64,000 nt of DNA from Streptomyces toyocaensis. GTDB taxonomy: Bacteria > Actinomycetota > Actinomycetes > Streptomycetales > Streptomycetaceae. The stretch lies in contig NZ_JFCB01000002.1 of the NCBI RefSeq assembly GCF_000725125.1, positions 62,001-126,000 of the forward strand. The letters are read 5' to 3'. Of this stretch, positions 25,912 through 35,308 are shown one piece after another. Both the position numbers and the translations under genes were made by a program. The notes beneath the pieces are model-generated. The model searched no databases. It worked only from the letters and a program-made list of their open reading frames with translations, and was not told where the DNA came from. Positions within the stretch are counted from its first letter, which is position 1. Each line of letters begins with the position of its first letter.

Positions 25912-26604
25912 TCAGAGACGCTTCAGCAGTTCCTCGGCGAGCGGAGCGGACGACGCCGGGTTCTGACCGGTGACCAGGGTGCGGTCGACCACCACGTTCG
26001 GCGCCCACGGCTCGCCCGTCCGTACCTGCACACCGGCCTCGGTGAGCCGGTCCTCGAGCAGCCACAGCACCTTGTCGCCGAGACCGGCCTGCGCCTCCTC
26101 GGCATTGGTGAACGCGGCCACCTCGTAACCGGCGAAGGCATTGCTGCCGTCCTCCCGCACGGCGGCGAGCAGCGCGGCCGGGCCGTGGCAGACGACGGCG
26201 AGCGGCTTGCCGGAGTCCAGCGCCTCGACGAGCAGCCGTCCGGAGCCGGTGTGGACGGCGAGGTCCTCCATGGGGCCGTGGCCACCGGGATAGAAGACGG
26301 CGGCGTACTCCTCCAGCCGGACGTCCTCCAGCGGCACCGGCCGCCGGAGCTCGGTGAAGGACTCCAGCGCCTTCGCGACGCGGTCCGCGTTCTCCCGGCC
26401 GCCGTTCATCTCGGGTGTGAGAGAGCCCCGGTCGACGGAAGGCACGACGCCGCCGGGAGTGGCGACGACGACCTCGTGGCCCGCGGCACGCAGCGCCTCG
26501 TACGGCGCCACGGCCTCCTCGGCCCAGAAGCCGGTGGGATGCGTGGTCCCGTCGGCCAGGGTCAGACGGTCGGCCCCGGTGACGACGAAAAGGATCTTGG
26601 ACAT
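25912..26604 (-). CDS. Type 1 glutamine amidotransferase-like/DJ-1-PfpI protein (Hsp31-like)
   Basis: A 230-residue DJ-1/PfpI superfamily protein of the Hsp31-like chaperone/glyoxalase III subgroup. The nucleophile-elbow Cys is in AVVCHGPAALLAAV (about 137), with FYPGGHGPMEDL before it supplying the conserved Glu/His environment. The opening KILFVVTGAD and GFWAEEAVAPYEALRAAGHEV match this subgroup. Likely roles are methylglyoxal detoxification or protein/nucleotide deglycation, which cannot be separated by sequence. ATG 26604 is preceded by GGGAAGTGAG. Confidence 0.88.
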   Translation of the reverse strand: MSKILFVVTGADRLTLADGTTHPTGFWAEEAVAPYEALRAAGHEVVVATPGGVVPSVDRGSLTPEMNGGRENADRVAKALESFTELRRPVPLEDVRLEEYAAVFYPGGHGPMEDLAVHTGSGRLLVEALDSGKPLAVVCHGPAALLAAVREDGSNAFAGYEVAAFTNAEEAQAGLGDKVLWLLEDRLTEAGVQVRTGEPWAPNVVVDRTLVTGQNPASSAPLAEELLKRL

Positions 26605-26967
26605 GTGCTCACTTCCCGATGCGTGCGCGGTTGCTTGCGGCACCTCGACGGCAGAGGGCCCGTACCCCGCGTTTCCCATGCACTCCCGCATGCCCGTTAT
26701 GGGCAAACCTATGGATACCGGCACCCTGGCCCTTCTCGACGAGCCCGAGGACGCACCCGTCGACACCGCTTTCCTGGTGCAGCGGCCCGGCACCTCCGCC
26801 CATCTCCACGAGGTGCTCGTCCGTGACCGTCCTCTCGACGCCGCACGCGCCTGGTCCGGTGCGGACCGGGGTGTGCGGCCGCGGCCGCGTGCCCGACGGC
26901 CAGGTGTTTGTCCGGCACGGCCCCGGGGACCCGGTGGCCAGTGGCTGCAGAAGGAAGATGATGCGTC
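26605..26967 (+). other. Region with a possible decayed small gene
   Basis: Between the PfpI-type gene and the next small frame, ATG 26711 starts a plus-strand frame with good third-position GC for about 50 codons (DTGTLALLDEPEDAPVDTA, then AHLHEVLVRDRPLDAARAW). Coding character then moves to another frame near 26880 (RVPDGQVFVRHGPGDPVA). This may be a frameshifted small gene of unknown family. There is no good ribosome binding site. The divergent promoter of the PfpI gene must also lie here. Confidence 0.25.
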
Positions 26968-27147
26968 GTGACCTCGGAGATCAGTGACACACCCCGGACC
27001 CGCCGGCCGGAGACGGGCTGGGCGCGGGCCCGGCGGCTGCGGGGCAAGGACCCGGTAAGGACCTGCCTGCCCGCCGTGGACCGCGGCAGCAGCTCCTCCG
27101 TCCCGGGGACCGGGACCGAGGAGAACATAGTGAGGGGCGTGGACTGA
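26968..27147 (+). CDS. Possible small protein, unknown function
   Basis: A 59-codon GTG-started frame (TSEISDTPRTRRPETGWARA at its start) with fairly good third-position GC and GAAGGAAG 8-12 bases upstream. It ends three bases before the GTG of the phosphoesterase gene, which would suit translational coupling. No domain or homologous family is recognised. It could be a chance open frame in GC-rich DNA. Confidence 0.3.
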   Translation: MTSEISDTPRTRRPETGWARARRLRGKDPVRTCLPAVDRGSSSSVPGTGTEENIVRGVD

Positions 27148-27150
27148 CGG

Positions 27151-27705
27151 GTGTCCGGACGCACCGGTCGAGCCCCCACCGGCCGGCCGCCCCGTGCGGG
27201 TGCCGTGCGGCTGCTCCTGACGTCGGACACCCACCTGCCGAAACGCGCCAAGCGGCTTCCCGCTCCGCTGCTGGACGAGGTGGCCCGGTCGGACGTCGTC
27301 CTCCACGCGGGGGACTGGGCCGACACCGGCACCCTGGATCTGCTGGAGAGCCGCAGCCGCCGCCTGATCGCCGTGTACGGCAACAACGACGGGCCGGAGC
27401 TGCGCGCCCGGCTGCCCGAGATCGCGTACGCGGACATCGGCGGCCTGCGCTTCGGCGTCGTCCACGAGACGGGACCCGCACAGGGGCGAGAGACGCGCTG
27501 CGCCGCCCGCTTCCCGGACGTCGACGTACTGGTCTTCGGGCACAGTCACATCCCGTGGGACACCACCGCGCCCACGGGACTGCGTCTGCTCAATCCCGGC
27601 TCCCCGACGGACCGCCGTCGCCAGCCCCACTGCACCTACATGACCGTCACGGTGTCCGGGGGGTCGATCACCGAGGTGGACCTCCGCCGGCTGCCACCGC
27701 GCTGA
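27151..27705 (+). CDS. YfcE/MJ0936-family metallophosphoesterase
   Basis: A 184-residue cytoplasmic phosphoesterase. Metal-binding motifs are in order: SDTHLPKRAKRLP (D-x-H), LHAGDWAD (GD), VYGNNDGPEL (GNND/E) and VFGHSHIPWD (GHSH). Size and order match the YfcE/MJ0936 class of small phosphodiesterases; the natural substrate is unknown. GTG 27151 adds about 18 residues before the conserved strand; an internal GTG at 27205, right before RLLLTSDTH, is an alternative start. Confidence 0.85.
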   Translation: MSGRTGRAPTGRPPRAGAVRLLLTSDTHLPKRAKRLPAPLLDEVARSDVVLHAGDWADTGTLDLLESRSRRLIAVYGNNDGPELRARLPEIAYADIGGLRFGVVHETGPAQGRETRCAARFPDVDVLVFGHSHIPWDTTAPTGLRLLNPGSPTDRRRQPHCTYMTVTVSGGSITEVDLRRLPPR

Positions 27706-27889
27706 CGGGCCGGGCCGCTCCGTGTCGACGAAAACGGCCCGGGCGCTGCGAGTAGATGCGCTTTCACGGACCTCCTTCCCGCGATCGGAGGTGATGAAGG
27801 GCCCCTACCCGACTGCGCCGTCCTCACACACCCCCTCCCGGTCTCCCCGGAAGCCGCGGACGGGCCGTTCCGGGCTCCGCGCGTGCCGG

Positions 27890-29152
27890 TCAGCGGCGCG
27901 TCCGCGGACCTGACCAGTCGGCCTCCACCCGGCCGAGTCGCACCCGCTGGGGATGGTCCCCGACGGGTACGGAGACGGACTTCTCGCCGGTCGTGAAGTC
28001 GATGGCGGTGACCCGGTCGGCGCCGCTCTCGGAGACCACGCAGGACTTCCCGTCGCCGCTGACCGTGGCCCAGTACGGCTTGGACGCCGTGACGAGGGGC
28101 CCCTGCCGCAGGGTCGCGCGGTCGACGACGGTCGCGTAGTCGTCCATGGTGCCCGCGACGCACAGCTTGGTGCCGTCCGGCTTCATGGTGATGCCGTGGT
28201 GACGGGAGTCGTTGACCCACGTGGTGCGGTCGGTGCTGGTGGCCGGGTTCTCCGGCAGGGTCTTGGTACGGGTGATGCGGTCGGTGGCCACGTCGTACTC
28301 GAGGAAGCCGTTGAAGAAGGAGACCTGGAAGTACAGCTTCGACTCGTCCGGGGAGAAGGCGGCCGGGCGGACCGCGTCCGAGTGGTTCCTCAGGCCGGCG
28401 GCGTCGAGCCGCTCGCGCATGTCGATGACCTCGACCTGCTCGAAGGTGGTCGCGTCGACGACCGTGATACGGCGGTCGCCCTTCGTCCAGTCCAGCCAGG
28501 TCGCGTCGAGGGCGGTGTTCACCTCGCCGATGGACATGTTCCAGATGTGCCTGCCGTCGGCGCTGAAGGTGTTCTCGTGCGGCTTGTCGCCCGTGGCGAA
28601 CGAGCCGAGTTCCTTGCCGGTCCCGATGTCCAGGACGTGCACCTTGCCGGAGGTCGAGGCCGAGACGGCGACGCGCTTGCCGTCGGGGGAGACGGCCATG
28701 TGGTCGGAGCGGTGACCGGAAACGGGGAAACGCCAGTTGATGTCTCCGGTGGCGAGGTCGAGGGAGACCACGTCGGCGAAGCTCGGCCGGGACACCACCA
28801 CCGAGGTGCCGTCCGGGGTGGAGTACATGTCGTCGACGAACTGGTCGTGGCCCTCGCCGACGCTGTTGCGGATGGCCATGAAGTAGATCCAGTGGATCGG
28901 GTCGGCGTTGATCTCGGCCATCCGTTCGTCCTTGTCGGGGACGACGTCGATCCGGCCGATACGGGAGAAGTCGCCGGTGGACTCGAGGACATCGGCGGTG
29001 CCGTCCCAGTTGTTGCCCACGAACAGCACCTCGCGCAGACCCGCGGAGGAGCCGGGGGCGGAGCCGGCGGCGTTCGCGGCGGCGGGGGCGGTGACGGTCA
29101 GGGCGAGGGCGGCGGCGAGGACGCACACGGTCCTGGTTCTGTGGAGCGGCAT
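27890..29152 (-). CDS. Secreted YncE-like beta-propeller protein
   Basis: A 420-residue exported protein: ATG 29152 behind GAGGAGAG, then a Sec signal (residues 1-about 29, ending AANAAG). The remainder consists of repeated propeller blades of the YVTN/YncE type, each with a V-x-D-x2-T-G turn and S-x-D-G motif (VSLDLATGDIN, MAVSPDGKRVAVSAS, VHVLDIGTGKEL, ITMKPDGTKLCV, WATVSGDGKSCVVSES). No catalytic motif was seen; such proteins often bind ligands or metals outside the cell. It is divergent from a TetR gene with a palindrome between them and is the likely target of that regulator. Confidence 0.8.
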   Translation of the reverse strand: MPLHRTRTVCVLAAALALTVTAPAAANAAGSAPGSSAGLREVLFVGNNWDGTADVLESTGDFSRIGRIDVVPDKDERMAEINADPIHWIYFMAIRNSVGEGHDQFVDDMYSTPDGTSVVVSRPSFADVVSLDLATGDINWRFPVSGHRSDHMAVSPDGKRVAVSASTSGKVHVLDIGTGKELGSFATGDKPHENTFSADGRHIWNMSIGEVNTALDATWLDWTKGDRRITVVDATTFEQVEVIDMRERLDAAGLRNHSDAVRPAAFSPDESKLYFQVSFFNGFLEYDVATDRITRTKTLPENPATSTDRTTWVNDSRHHGITMKPDGTKLCVAGTMDDYATVVDRATLRQGPLVTASKPYWATVSGDGKSCVVSESGADRVTAIDFTTGEKSVSVPVGDHPQRVRLGRVEADWSGPRTRR

Positions 29153-29256
29153 GACGCTCTCTCCTCTGCGGGTGGGGGCCGGGCGGCAGCGCCCGTGAGT
29201 CGGACATGCCAAAACGGGGGGAGCGGGAATCTGAACACAGGCGCTTTCAGAATCAA

Positions 29257-29272
29257 CTTACTGAAAAGTAAG
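29257..29272. promoter_or_regulatory. Candidate TetR operator in divergent promoter region
   Basis: CTTACT-GAAA-AGTAAG is a perfect inverted repeat with a 4-base spacer, in an AT-rich patch between the divergent beta-propeller and TetR genes. Its position (72 bases before the TetR GTG and 105 before the propeller ATG) fits control of both genes. Confidence 0.65.
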
Positions 29273-29343
29273 GACGGGTGACCCTTCTCCACAAGACCGC
29301 GTACACGACAAAATTGGCCATGCCACCAAGGAGGGGAGGGCCG

Positions 29344-30027
29344 GTGCCGGACAGGCTGCGGGCACCGAGCGGCCGTTACGCGGGAAAGTCCGCCGAGGAG
29401 CGGAGGGCGGAGCGGCGCCGGCGGTTCCTCGACGCGGCGCTCGAACTGTTCGGTGCCGGCCCCGGCTACCGGTCCACCACCGTCGCCGCCCTGAGCGAGG
29501 CCGCGGGACTGTCGACGCGTCAGTTCTACGAGGAGTTCCGCAACCTGGAGGACGTGCTGGCCGCACTGCACCTCCAGGTCAACGACCGGGCCGAGGCCGC
29601 GGTCCTGACCGCGGCCGCCCGGACGGCACACACCCCGCTCCCCGAACGGGCGGACGCCGTCTTCCGCGCCTATGCCGCCGATGTCACGGGCGACCCGCGC
29701 CGGATCCGCATCGCGTTCGTGGAGATCATCGGCGTCAGCCCGCGCATGGAGGAACAGCGTCTGGCCCGCCGCGCCCAGTGGGTCGAGCTGATCTGCGCCG
29801 AGGCACGGGCTGCGGCCGCACGGGGAGAGGCGGAGCCCCGCGACCACCGCCTCGCCGCGACCGGATTCATCGGCAGTGTCAACGGTCTGCTCCACGACTG
29901 GAGCGCGGACCGGGTGGAGGCCACCCTGGACGAGGTCGTGGAGGAACTGGTCCGCCAGCTCCTGGGCATCCTGCGCCCGCCCGACCGGGTTCCGCGCAGG
30001 GACGATCGGGTCTTCCGGAGGAGCTGA
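29344..30027 (+). CDS. TetR/AcrR family transcriptional regulator
   Basis: A 227-residue regulator. The N-terminal helix-turn-helix is at about residues 22-66 (RRRRFLDAALELFG, YRSTTVAALSEAAGLSTRQFYEEF), and a helical ligand-binding domain follows to the end. GTG 29344 is preferred because GGAGG lies nine bases upstream; ATG 29320 is possible. The divergent secreted beta-propeller gene and the palindrome at 29257-29272 suggest autoregulation plus control of that gene. The ligand is unknown. Confidence 0.9.
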   Translation: MPDRLRAPSGRYAGKSAEERRAERRRRFLDAALELFGAGPGYRSTTVAALSEAAGLSTRQFYEEFRNLEDVLAALHLQVNDRAEAAVLTAAARTAHTPLPERADAVFRAYAADVTGDPRRIRIAFVEIIGVSPRMEEQRLARRAQWVELICAEARAAAARGEAEPRDHRLAATGFIGSVNGLLHDWSADRVEATLDEVVEELVRQLLGILRPPDRVPRRDDRVFRRS

Positions 30028-30149
30028 CCGTTCCGTCGGCCCCTCCGGTCCGCGAGACGCGGTGCGTGGCCCGGCCCGGAGCACACGCGAGAACGGGCTG
30101 CGTCAGCCGGTGCGGCCCGGCGACGGACTCCGCCGCCGTACGGGCCGTG

Positions 30150-30515
30150 TCACTCGTCCCACGCCTGGATCATCGTCTGCCCGGTGATCTTGCCGTCCCG
30201 CAGGGTGAGCATCGACTCCGAGAGCACCCTCACCCCGTCCGGGTACCGGCAGCTCTCGCAGTAGGCGGCGTGATCGCCCTGGACCACGCACGCCTCCAGC
30301 GAGTGCGTCATGTCACGGCTGTAGACGTCGTCGAGCACGGCGGCGATCTCGTCCCGTCCGTGCAGGACCTTGGGGTGACTGGGCTGGGTGTTGCGGTCGA
30401 CGATGCGCAGCTCCGCGTCGTCCGCGTAGAGCGACACCAGCATCGCCGAGGTGTCCGCCTCGATGCCCCGGCGCAGCGTGTCGGAGCCGAAGGCGGGTTG
30501 TGCCGCGGTTGTCAT
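30150..30515 (-). CDS. SnoaL-like/NTF2-fold protein
   Basis: A 121-residue protein of the NTF2-like superfamily (SnoaL/SgcJ-EcaC type): an N-terminal helix followed by ADDAELRIVDRN, a conserved HGRDEI turn and strands ending in ITGQTMIQAWDE. Such proteins can be polyketide cyclases, isomerases or small-ligand binders; the substrate cannot be predicted. ATG 30515 follows GGAGGAGGT. It is downstream of the ABC exporter gene start region on the same DNA but separated by about 120 bases, and may be monocistronic. Confidence 0.75.
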   Translation of the reverse strand: MTTAAQPAFGSDTLRRGIEADTSAMLVSLYADDAELRIVDRNTQPSHPKVLHGRDEIAAVLDDVYSRDMTHSLEACVVQGDHAAYCESCRYPDGVRVLSESMLTLRDGKITGQTMIQAWDE

Positions 30516-30636
30516 GATGACCTACCTCCTCCGAGGCCGCGGCCCGGACCTCCGGCGGGCCGAGACGGCCTCTTCTACGAGCGTCCTCCGGCCCGGCGGG
30601 AACGGCAAGCCAGGTCCGACGCGGTATCCGCCCCGC

Positions 30637-32391
30637 TCACTCTCCCGTCGCCAGGAACTGCGTCGCCGCCAGCTCCGCGTACAGCGGATCGGCGGTCACC
30701 AGCTCCCGGTGCGTGCCGACGGCGCGGACCCGGCCCGCGTCCATCACCACGATCCGGTCGGCCATCGTCACCGTGGACAGGCGGTGCGCGACCACCAGGA
30801 CCGTCGTCGTGCGCGCCACGTCGGCGACGGTGTCGCGCAGCGCCGCCTCGTTCACCGCGTCGAGCTGCGAGGTGGCCTCGTCGAGCAGCAGCAGCCGGGG
30901 CCGGCGCAGCAGGGCCCGGGCGATGGCCACCCGCTGGCGCTCGCCCCCGGACAGCTTGGTGCCTCGATGCCCGACGAGGGTGTCCAGCCCGTCCGGCAGC
31001 CGGGACACCAGACCGTCGAGCCGGGTCGTCTTCAGCACCCGCGTCACCGTGGCGTCGTCCGCCTCGGGGTTTCCCAGCAGCAGGTTGTCCCGCAGTGAGC
31101 CCGACAGCACCGGCGCGTCCTGCTCCACATAGCCGATCGCGGCCCGCAGCCGCGAGAGCTCCCAGTCGGCCAGATCCCGGCCGTCCAGTGCGATCACCCC
31201 GGACTCGGGGTCGTAGAACCGCTCGATCAGGGAGAACACGGTGGTCTTGCCCGCGCCGGACGGGCCGACGAACGCGGTCATGCCCTGGGCGGGCACCGTG
31301 AACGTCACGCCGTGATGAACGTACGGCAGGTCGTCGGCGTAACGGAAGCGCACGTCCGTGAACGCGAGCGCGGCAGGTGCCGTGCCGGGGGCGGGCAGCT
31401 CCACGGGGCCGGCGGCCGGCTCGGCGGGCAGCCGCAGGGCCTCCTGGATCCGGGCGAGCGCGGCGCTGCCCGTCTGGTACTGCGTGATCGCGCCGACGAC
31501 CTGCTGGATCGGCGACATCAGATAGAAGACGAACAGCAGGAACGCCACCAGCGTCCCGATGTCGATGGCCTCCGTCGCCACTCGCGCGCCGCCCACCGCG
31601 AGCACCGTGATGAACGCGATCTGCATCGCCAGCCCGGCCGTGTTCCCCGCCGCGGCCGACCACTTGGCGGCGCGCACGCTCTGCCGCCACGACTCCTGCG
31701 CGGCCTCGTGCAGCGTGCGCTCCTCCCGGGGCTCGGCACCGGACGCCTTCACCGTGCGCAGCGCGCCCAGCACCCGCTCCAGTGAGGCACCCATCACGCC
31801 GACCGCGTCCTGCGCCCGCCGGGAGGCGCGGTTGATCCGCGGCACGATCACACCGAGCACCGTCCCCGCGGCCGCGATCACGCCCAGCGTGACACCCAGC
31901 AGCACCGGGTCGACGAAGCCCATCAGCACCACGGTCGCCACGAGCGTCAGACCGCCCGTGCCGAGACCGACCAGCGAATCGGTGGTCACCTCGCGCAGCA
32001 GGGTGGTGTCGGAGGTGATGCGGGCCATCAGATCGCCCGGCTCACTGCGGTCCACGGCCGTGATCCGCAGCCGCAGCAGATACGACGACAGCGAGCGCCG
32101 CGCCCCCAGCACCACCGACTCCGCTGTGCGCCGCAGCACGTACGAACCCAGCGCTCCCAGCACGGCGTTGGCGACGACCAGGGCGGACATCAGCAGCAGC
32201 GCGCCGGTGATGGCGCGGTCACCGGAGAGGTCGTCGATCAGCTCGCGGGCCACCAGTGGCAGCATCAGGCCCGTCGCACCGGTCATCAGCGAGAGCAGGG
32301 CACCGCCCACCAGCGCCCACCGGTGCGGCCGTACGTATCCGAGCAGCAGCCGCCACGCGGGCGGACCGGATTCCTCAACTGCGACGCTCAC
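30637..32391 (-). CDS. ABC exporter, fused permease/ATPase
   Basis: A 584-residue half-transporter of the MdlB/MsbA type. Six membrane helices lie in residues 1-about 320; the nucleotide-binding domain (about 340-580) has Walker [11 protein letters not shown]-loop YVEQDAP, signature [16 protein letters not shown], Walker [13 protein letters not shown] and the H-loop VVAHRLSTV. It would work as a homodimer in the cytoplasmic membrane, exporting a lipid, drug or peptide. GTG 32391 has GAGGGGGG upstream; an ATG overlaps it in another frame. It is divergent from the formaldehyde dehydrogenase gene. Confidence 0.92.
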   Translation of the reverse strand: MSVAVEESGPPAWRLLLGYVRPHRWALVGGALLSLMTGATGLMLPLVARELIDDLSGDRAITGALLLMSALVVANAVLGALGSYVLRRTAESVVLGARRSLSSYLLRLRITAVDRSEPGDLMARITSDTTLLREVTTDSLVGLGTGGLTLVATVVLMGFVDPVLLGVTLGVIAAAGTVLGVIVPRINRASRRAQDAVGVMGASLERVLGALRTVKASGAEPREERTLHEAAQESWRQSVRAAKWSAAAGNTAGLAMQIAFITVLAVGGARVATEAIDIGTLVAFLLFVFYLMSPIQQVVGAITQYQTGSAALARIQEALRLPAEPAAGPVELPAPGTAPAALAFTDVRFRYADDLPYVHHGVTFTVPAQGMTAFVGPSGAGKTTVFSLIERFYDPESGVIALDGRDLADWELSRLRAAIGYVEQDAPVLSGSLRDNLLLGNPEADDATVTRVLKTTRLDGLVSRLPDGLDTLVGHRGTKLSGGERQRVAIARALLRRPRLLLLDEATSQLDAVNEAALRDTVADVARTTTVLVVAHRLSTVTMADRIVVMDAGRVRAVGTHRELVTADPLYAELAATQFLATGE

Positions 32392-32524
32392 ATGCCCCCC
32401 TCGGTCACGGTTGGAGGTTCAGGCTACGCGCAGGACACGGACCCGCCGCACGGCGGGCGGCATCGCCGATCATTCCCGCGTAGGGTCGAAGGGACGGACA
32501 CCGGCCGACGAAGGAGTCAGCACC

Positions 32525-33613
32525 ATGGCCCAGGAAGTACGCGGCGTGATCGCACCCGGCAAGGACGAGCCGGTGCGGATCGAGACGGTCGTCGTACCCG
32601 ACCCGGGACCCGGCGAGGCGGTCGTGCGGATCCAGGCCTGCGGCGTGTGCCACACCGATCTGCACTACAAACAGGGCGGCATCAGCGACGACTTCCCCTT
32701 CCTGCTCGGCCACGAGGCCGCGGGCATCGTCGAGTCGGTCGGCGACGGCGTCACCGACGTCGGGCCCGGCGACTTCGTCATCCTCAACTGGCGTGCGGTG
32801 TGCGGCACGTGCCGGGCGTGTCTGCGGGGACGCCCCTGGTACTGCTTCGACACCCACAACGCGAAGCAGAGGATGACCCTCGCCTCCACGGGGCAGGAGC
32901 TCTCCCCGGCCCTGGGCATCGGTGCCTTCGCCGAGAAGACCCTGGTGGCCGCCGGACAGTGCACCAAGGTGGACCCCGCCGTCTCCGCGCAGGTCGCCGG
33001 GCTCCTCGGCTGCGGCGTGATGGCCGGCATCGGCGCCGCGATCAACACGGGCGACGTCGGCCGGGGCGACTCCGTGGCCGTCATCGGCTGCGGCGGCGTC
33101 GGCGACGCGGCGATCGCCGGGTCCCGGCTGGCCGGCGCGGCGAAGATCATCGCCGTGGACATCGACGACCGCAAGCTCGAGACCGCGCGCTCCATGGGCG
33201 CCACCCACACCGTCAACTCCCGCGAGAGCGACCCCGTCGAGGCGATCCGCGAACTCACCGGCGGTTTCGGCGCCGACGTCGTCATCGAGGCCGTCGGCCG
33301 ACCCGAGACGTACCGGCAGGCCTTCTACGCCCGTGATCTGGCCGGCACGGTCGTCCTGGTCGGCGTACCCACCCCGGAGATGAAGCTCGAACTGCCGCTG
33401 CTGGACGTCTTCGGCCGCGGCGGCTCACTGAAGTCGTCCTGGTACGGCGACTGTCTGCCCTCGCGGGACTTCCCGATGCTCATCGACCTGCACCTCCAGG
33501 GGCGCCTGGACCTGGCGGCGTTCGTCACCGAGACCATCCGGCTCGACGAGGTGGAGCAGGCGTTCGAGCGGATGCACCGCGGCGACGTGCTGCGTTCGGT
33601 GGTGGTGCTGTGA
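32525..33613 (+). CDS. mscR: S-(hydroxymethyl)mycothiol dehydrogenase (mycothiol-dependent formaldehyde dehydrogenase)
   Basis: A 362-residue zinc medium-chain dehydrogenase. Motifs are the catalytic-zinc segment [15 protein letters not shown] and GHEAAG, the structural-zinc cysteines in [15 protein letters not shown], and the NAD fold [14 protein letters not shown]. The NWRAVCG and [13 protein letters not shown] segments are hallmarks of the mycothiol-dependent group rather than glutathione-dependent enzymes. It oxidises the formaldehyde-mycothiol adduct and may also reduce S-nitrosomycothiol. Its stop overlaps the start of the metallo-hydrolase gene, a conserved actinobacterial pair. It is also called FadH or AdhE2 in some species. 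Confidence 0.9.
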   Translation: MAQEVRGVIAPGKDEPVRIETVVVPDPGPGEAVVRIQACGVCHTDLHYKQGGISDDFPFLLGHEAAGIVESVGDGVTDVGPGDFVILNWRAVCGTCRACLRGRPWYCFDTHNAKQRMTLASTGQELSPALGIGAFAEKTLVAAGQCTKVDPAVSAQVAGLLGCGVMAGIGAAINTGDVGRGDSVAVIGCGGVGDAAIAGSRLAGAAKIIAVDIDDRKLETARSMGATHTVNSRESDPVEAIRELTGGFGADVVIEAVGRPETYRQAFYARDLAGTVVLVGVPTPEMKLELPLLDVFGRGGSLKSSWYGDCLPSRDFPMLIDLHLQGRLDLAAFVTETIRLDEVEQAFERMHRGDVLRSVVVL

Positions 33614-34242
33614 TGGCCGCCCGCGTCGAACGACTCGTCACCTCCGGGCAGTTCAGCCTCGACGGCGGCACCTGGGACGTCGACAACAACGTGTGGATCG
33701 TCGGCGACGACCACGAGGCGATCGTCATCGACGCCGCCCACGACGCCGACGCCATCGCCGAGGCGGTGGGGGACCGGCGTCTGACGGCCATCGTGTGCAC
33801 CCACGCCCACAACGACCACATCGACGCCGCGCCCGCGCTCGCCGAGCGCACCGGAGCCACCATCTGGCTGCACCCCGACGACCTGCAGCTGTGGAAGCAG
33901 ACCCACCCGCACCGCGACCCCGACTCCTGGCTGGTCGACGGCCAGGTGATCGAGGCCGCCGGCGCCGACCTGACCGTGCTGCACACCCCGGGGCACGCCC
34001 CGGGTGCCGTCTGCCTGTACGACCCGGGACTGGCGACCGTGTTCACCGGTGACACCCTCTTCCAGGGCGGTCCCGGCGCCACCGGCCGATCGTTCTCCCA
34101 CTTCCCGACGATCATCGACTCGATCCGGGACCGGCTGCTCACCCTCCCGCCCGAGACCAAGGTCCTCACCGGCCACGGGGACCCGACCACCATCGGCGCG
34201 GAGGCCCCGCACCTGGAGGAATGGATCGCACGGGGGCACTGA
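33610..34242 (+). CDS. Metallo-beta-lactamase-fold hydrolase, probable S-formylmycothiol hydrolase
   Basis: A 210-residue MBL-fold protein with the metal motif [12 protein letters not shown] (HxHxDH), a later His in [14 protein letters not shown], the Asp in [12 protein letters not shown] and the terminal His in LTGHGDPTT. It begins at GTG 33610, overlapping the upstream TGA (GTGA), or at ATG 33613. Because the dehydrogenase yields S-formylmycothiol, the coupled hydrolase probably releases formate and mycothiol. This role is inferred from the conserved pairing, not from active-site specificity. Confidence 0.88.
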   Translation: MMAARVERLVTSGQFSLDGGTWDVDNNVWIVGDDHEAIVIDAAHDADAIAEAVGDRRLTAIVCTHAHNDHIDAAPALAERTGATIWLHPDDLQLWKQTHPHRDPDSWLVDGQVIEAAGADLTVLHTPGHAPGAVCLYDPGLATVFTGDTLFQGGPGATGRSFSHFPTIIDSIRDRLLTLPPETKVLTGHGDPTTIGAEAPHLEEWIARGH

Positions 34243-34343
34243 ACGGCCCGCCCGGGTGACCGGCGCGAAAAGGTGACAGAGGATGTCCGGCTTACCCGTC
34301 ACGCTCGACGCGACAGCAGAGAACGGGTGACGGGAGGCCGTAC

Positions 34344-35258
34344 ATGTCGGAGCAGCTGAGGGGCAGGGTCGCGCTGGTGGCCGGGGCGACCCGGGGAGCC
34401 GGACGGGGCATCGCCGTGGAACTGGGGGCGGCGGGCGCGACCGTGTACGTCACCGGCCGCACCACGCGCGCCCGCCGCTCCGAGTACGACCGTCCCGAGA
34501 CGATCGAGGACACCGCCGACCTGGTCACCGAGGCGGGCGGCCGGGGGATCGCGGTGCCGACCGACCATCTCGACCCCGCACAGGTCCGTGCGCTCGTCGA
34601 CCGGATCGCCGGCGAGCAGGGCCGCCTTGACGTCCTCGTCAACGACATCTGGGGCGGCGAGTCGCTCTTCGAGTGGGACGCGCCCGTCTGGGAGCACGAC
34701 CTCGACAAGGGCCTGCGCCTGCTCCGCCTCGCGGTGGACACCCACGCGATCACCAGTCATCACGCCCTGCCGCTGCTGCTGCGCAACCCGGGCGGACTGG
34801 TCGTCGAGGTCACCGACGGCACCGCCGACTACAACCGGGACACCTACCGCGTCTCCTTCTTCTACGACCTCGCCAAGTCCTCGGTCCTGCGCATGGCCTT
34901 CGCCCTCGGCCACGAACTCGGCCCGCGCGGCGCCACGGCGGTCGCCCTCACCCCGGGGTGGCTGCGTTCGGAGATCATGCTCGACCACTTCGGGGTCCGG
35001 GAGGACAACTGGCGCGACGCTCTGAAGAGCGTCCCCCACTTCGCCATCTCGGAGACCCCGCGCTACGTCGGCCGGGCCGTCGCCGCCCTCGCGGCCGACC
35101 CGGACGTGGCCCGCTTCAACGGCGCGTCCCTCTCCAGCGGCGGCCTCGCCGGGGAGTACGGCTTCACCGACCTCGACGGCAGCCGCCCGGACGCCTGGCG
35201 GTATCTCGTCGAGGTCCAGGACGCGGGCCGGCCGGCCGATGTGACCGGCTACCGCTGA
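34344..35258 (+). CDS. Short-chain dehydrogenase/reductase (DHRS1-like)
   Basis: A 304-residue SDR. The cofactor loop is AGATRGAGRGIAVELG (a TGxxxGxG variant with Ala first), VTGRTTRARRSEY suggests NADP binding, and LDVLVNDIWGGESLF takes the place of the NNAG motif. Active-site Tyr and Lys are in SFFYDLAKSSVLRM. The long insertion and TPGWLRSEIMLDHFGV segment are typical of the DHRS1-like group. The substrate is unknown. GGGAGG precedes ATG 34344. The next SDR gene starts 50 bases downstream on the same strand. Confidence 0.88.
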   Translation: MSEQLRGRVALVAGATRGAGRGIAVELGAAGATVYVTGRTTRARRSEYDRPETIEDTADLVTEAGGRGIAVPTDHLDPAQVRALVDRIAGEQGRLDVLVNDIWGGESLFEWDAPVWEHDLDKGLRLLRLAVDTHAITSHHALPLLLRNPGGLVVEVTDGTADYNRDTYRVSFFYDLAKSSVLRMAFALGHELGPRGATAVALTPGWLRSEIMLDHFGVREDNWRDALKSVPHFAISETPRYVGRAVAALAADPDVARFNGASLSSGGLAGEYGFTDLDGSRPDAWRYLVEVQDAGRPADVTGYR

Positions 35259-35308
35259 TCCGCTTCGGCCCCTGTCGCCGTGATCGACCCGATGGCTACC
35301 GTCACCCC

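Noticed and set aside
26968..27147. A confident small gene upstream of the phosphoesterase
   Set aside because: Kept only as a low-confidence feature: it has no family match and chance open frames of this length are frequent here.
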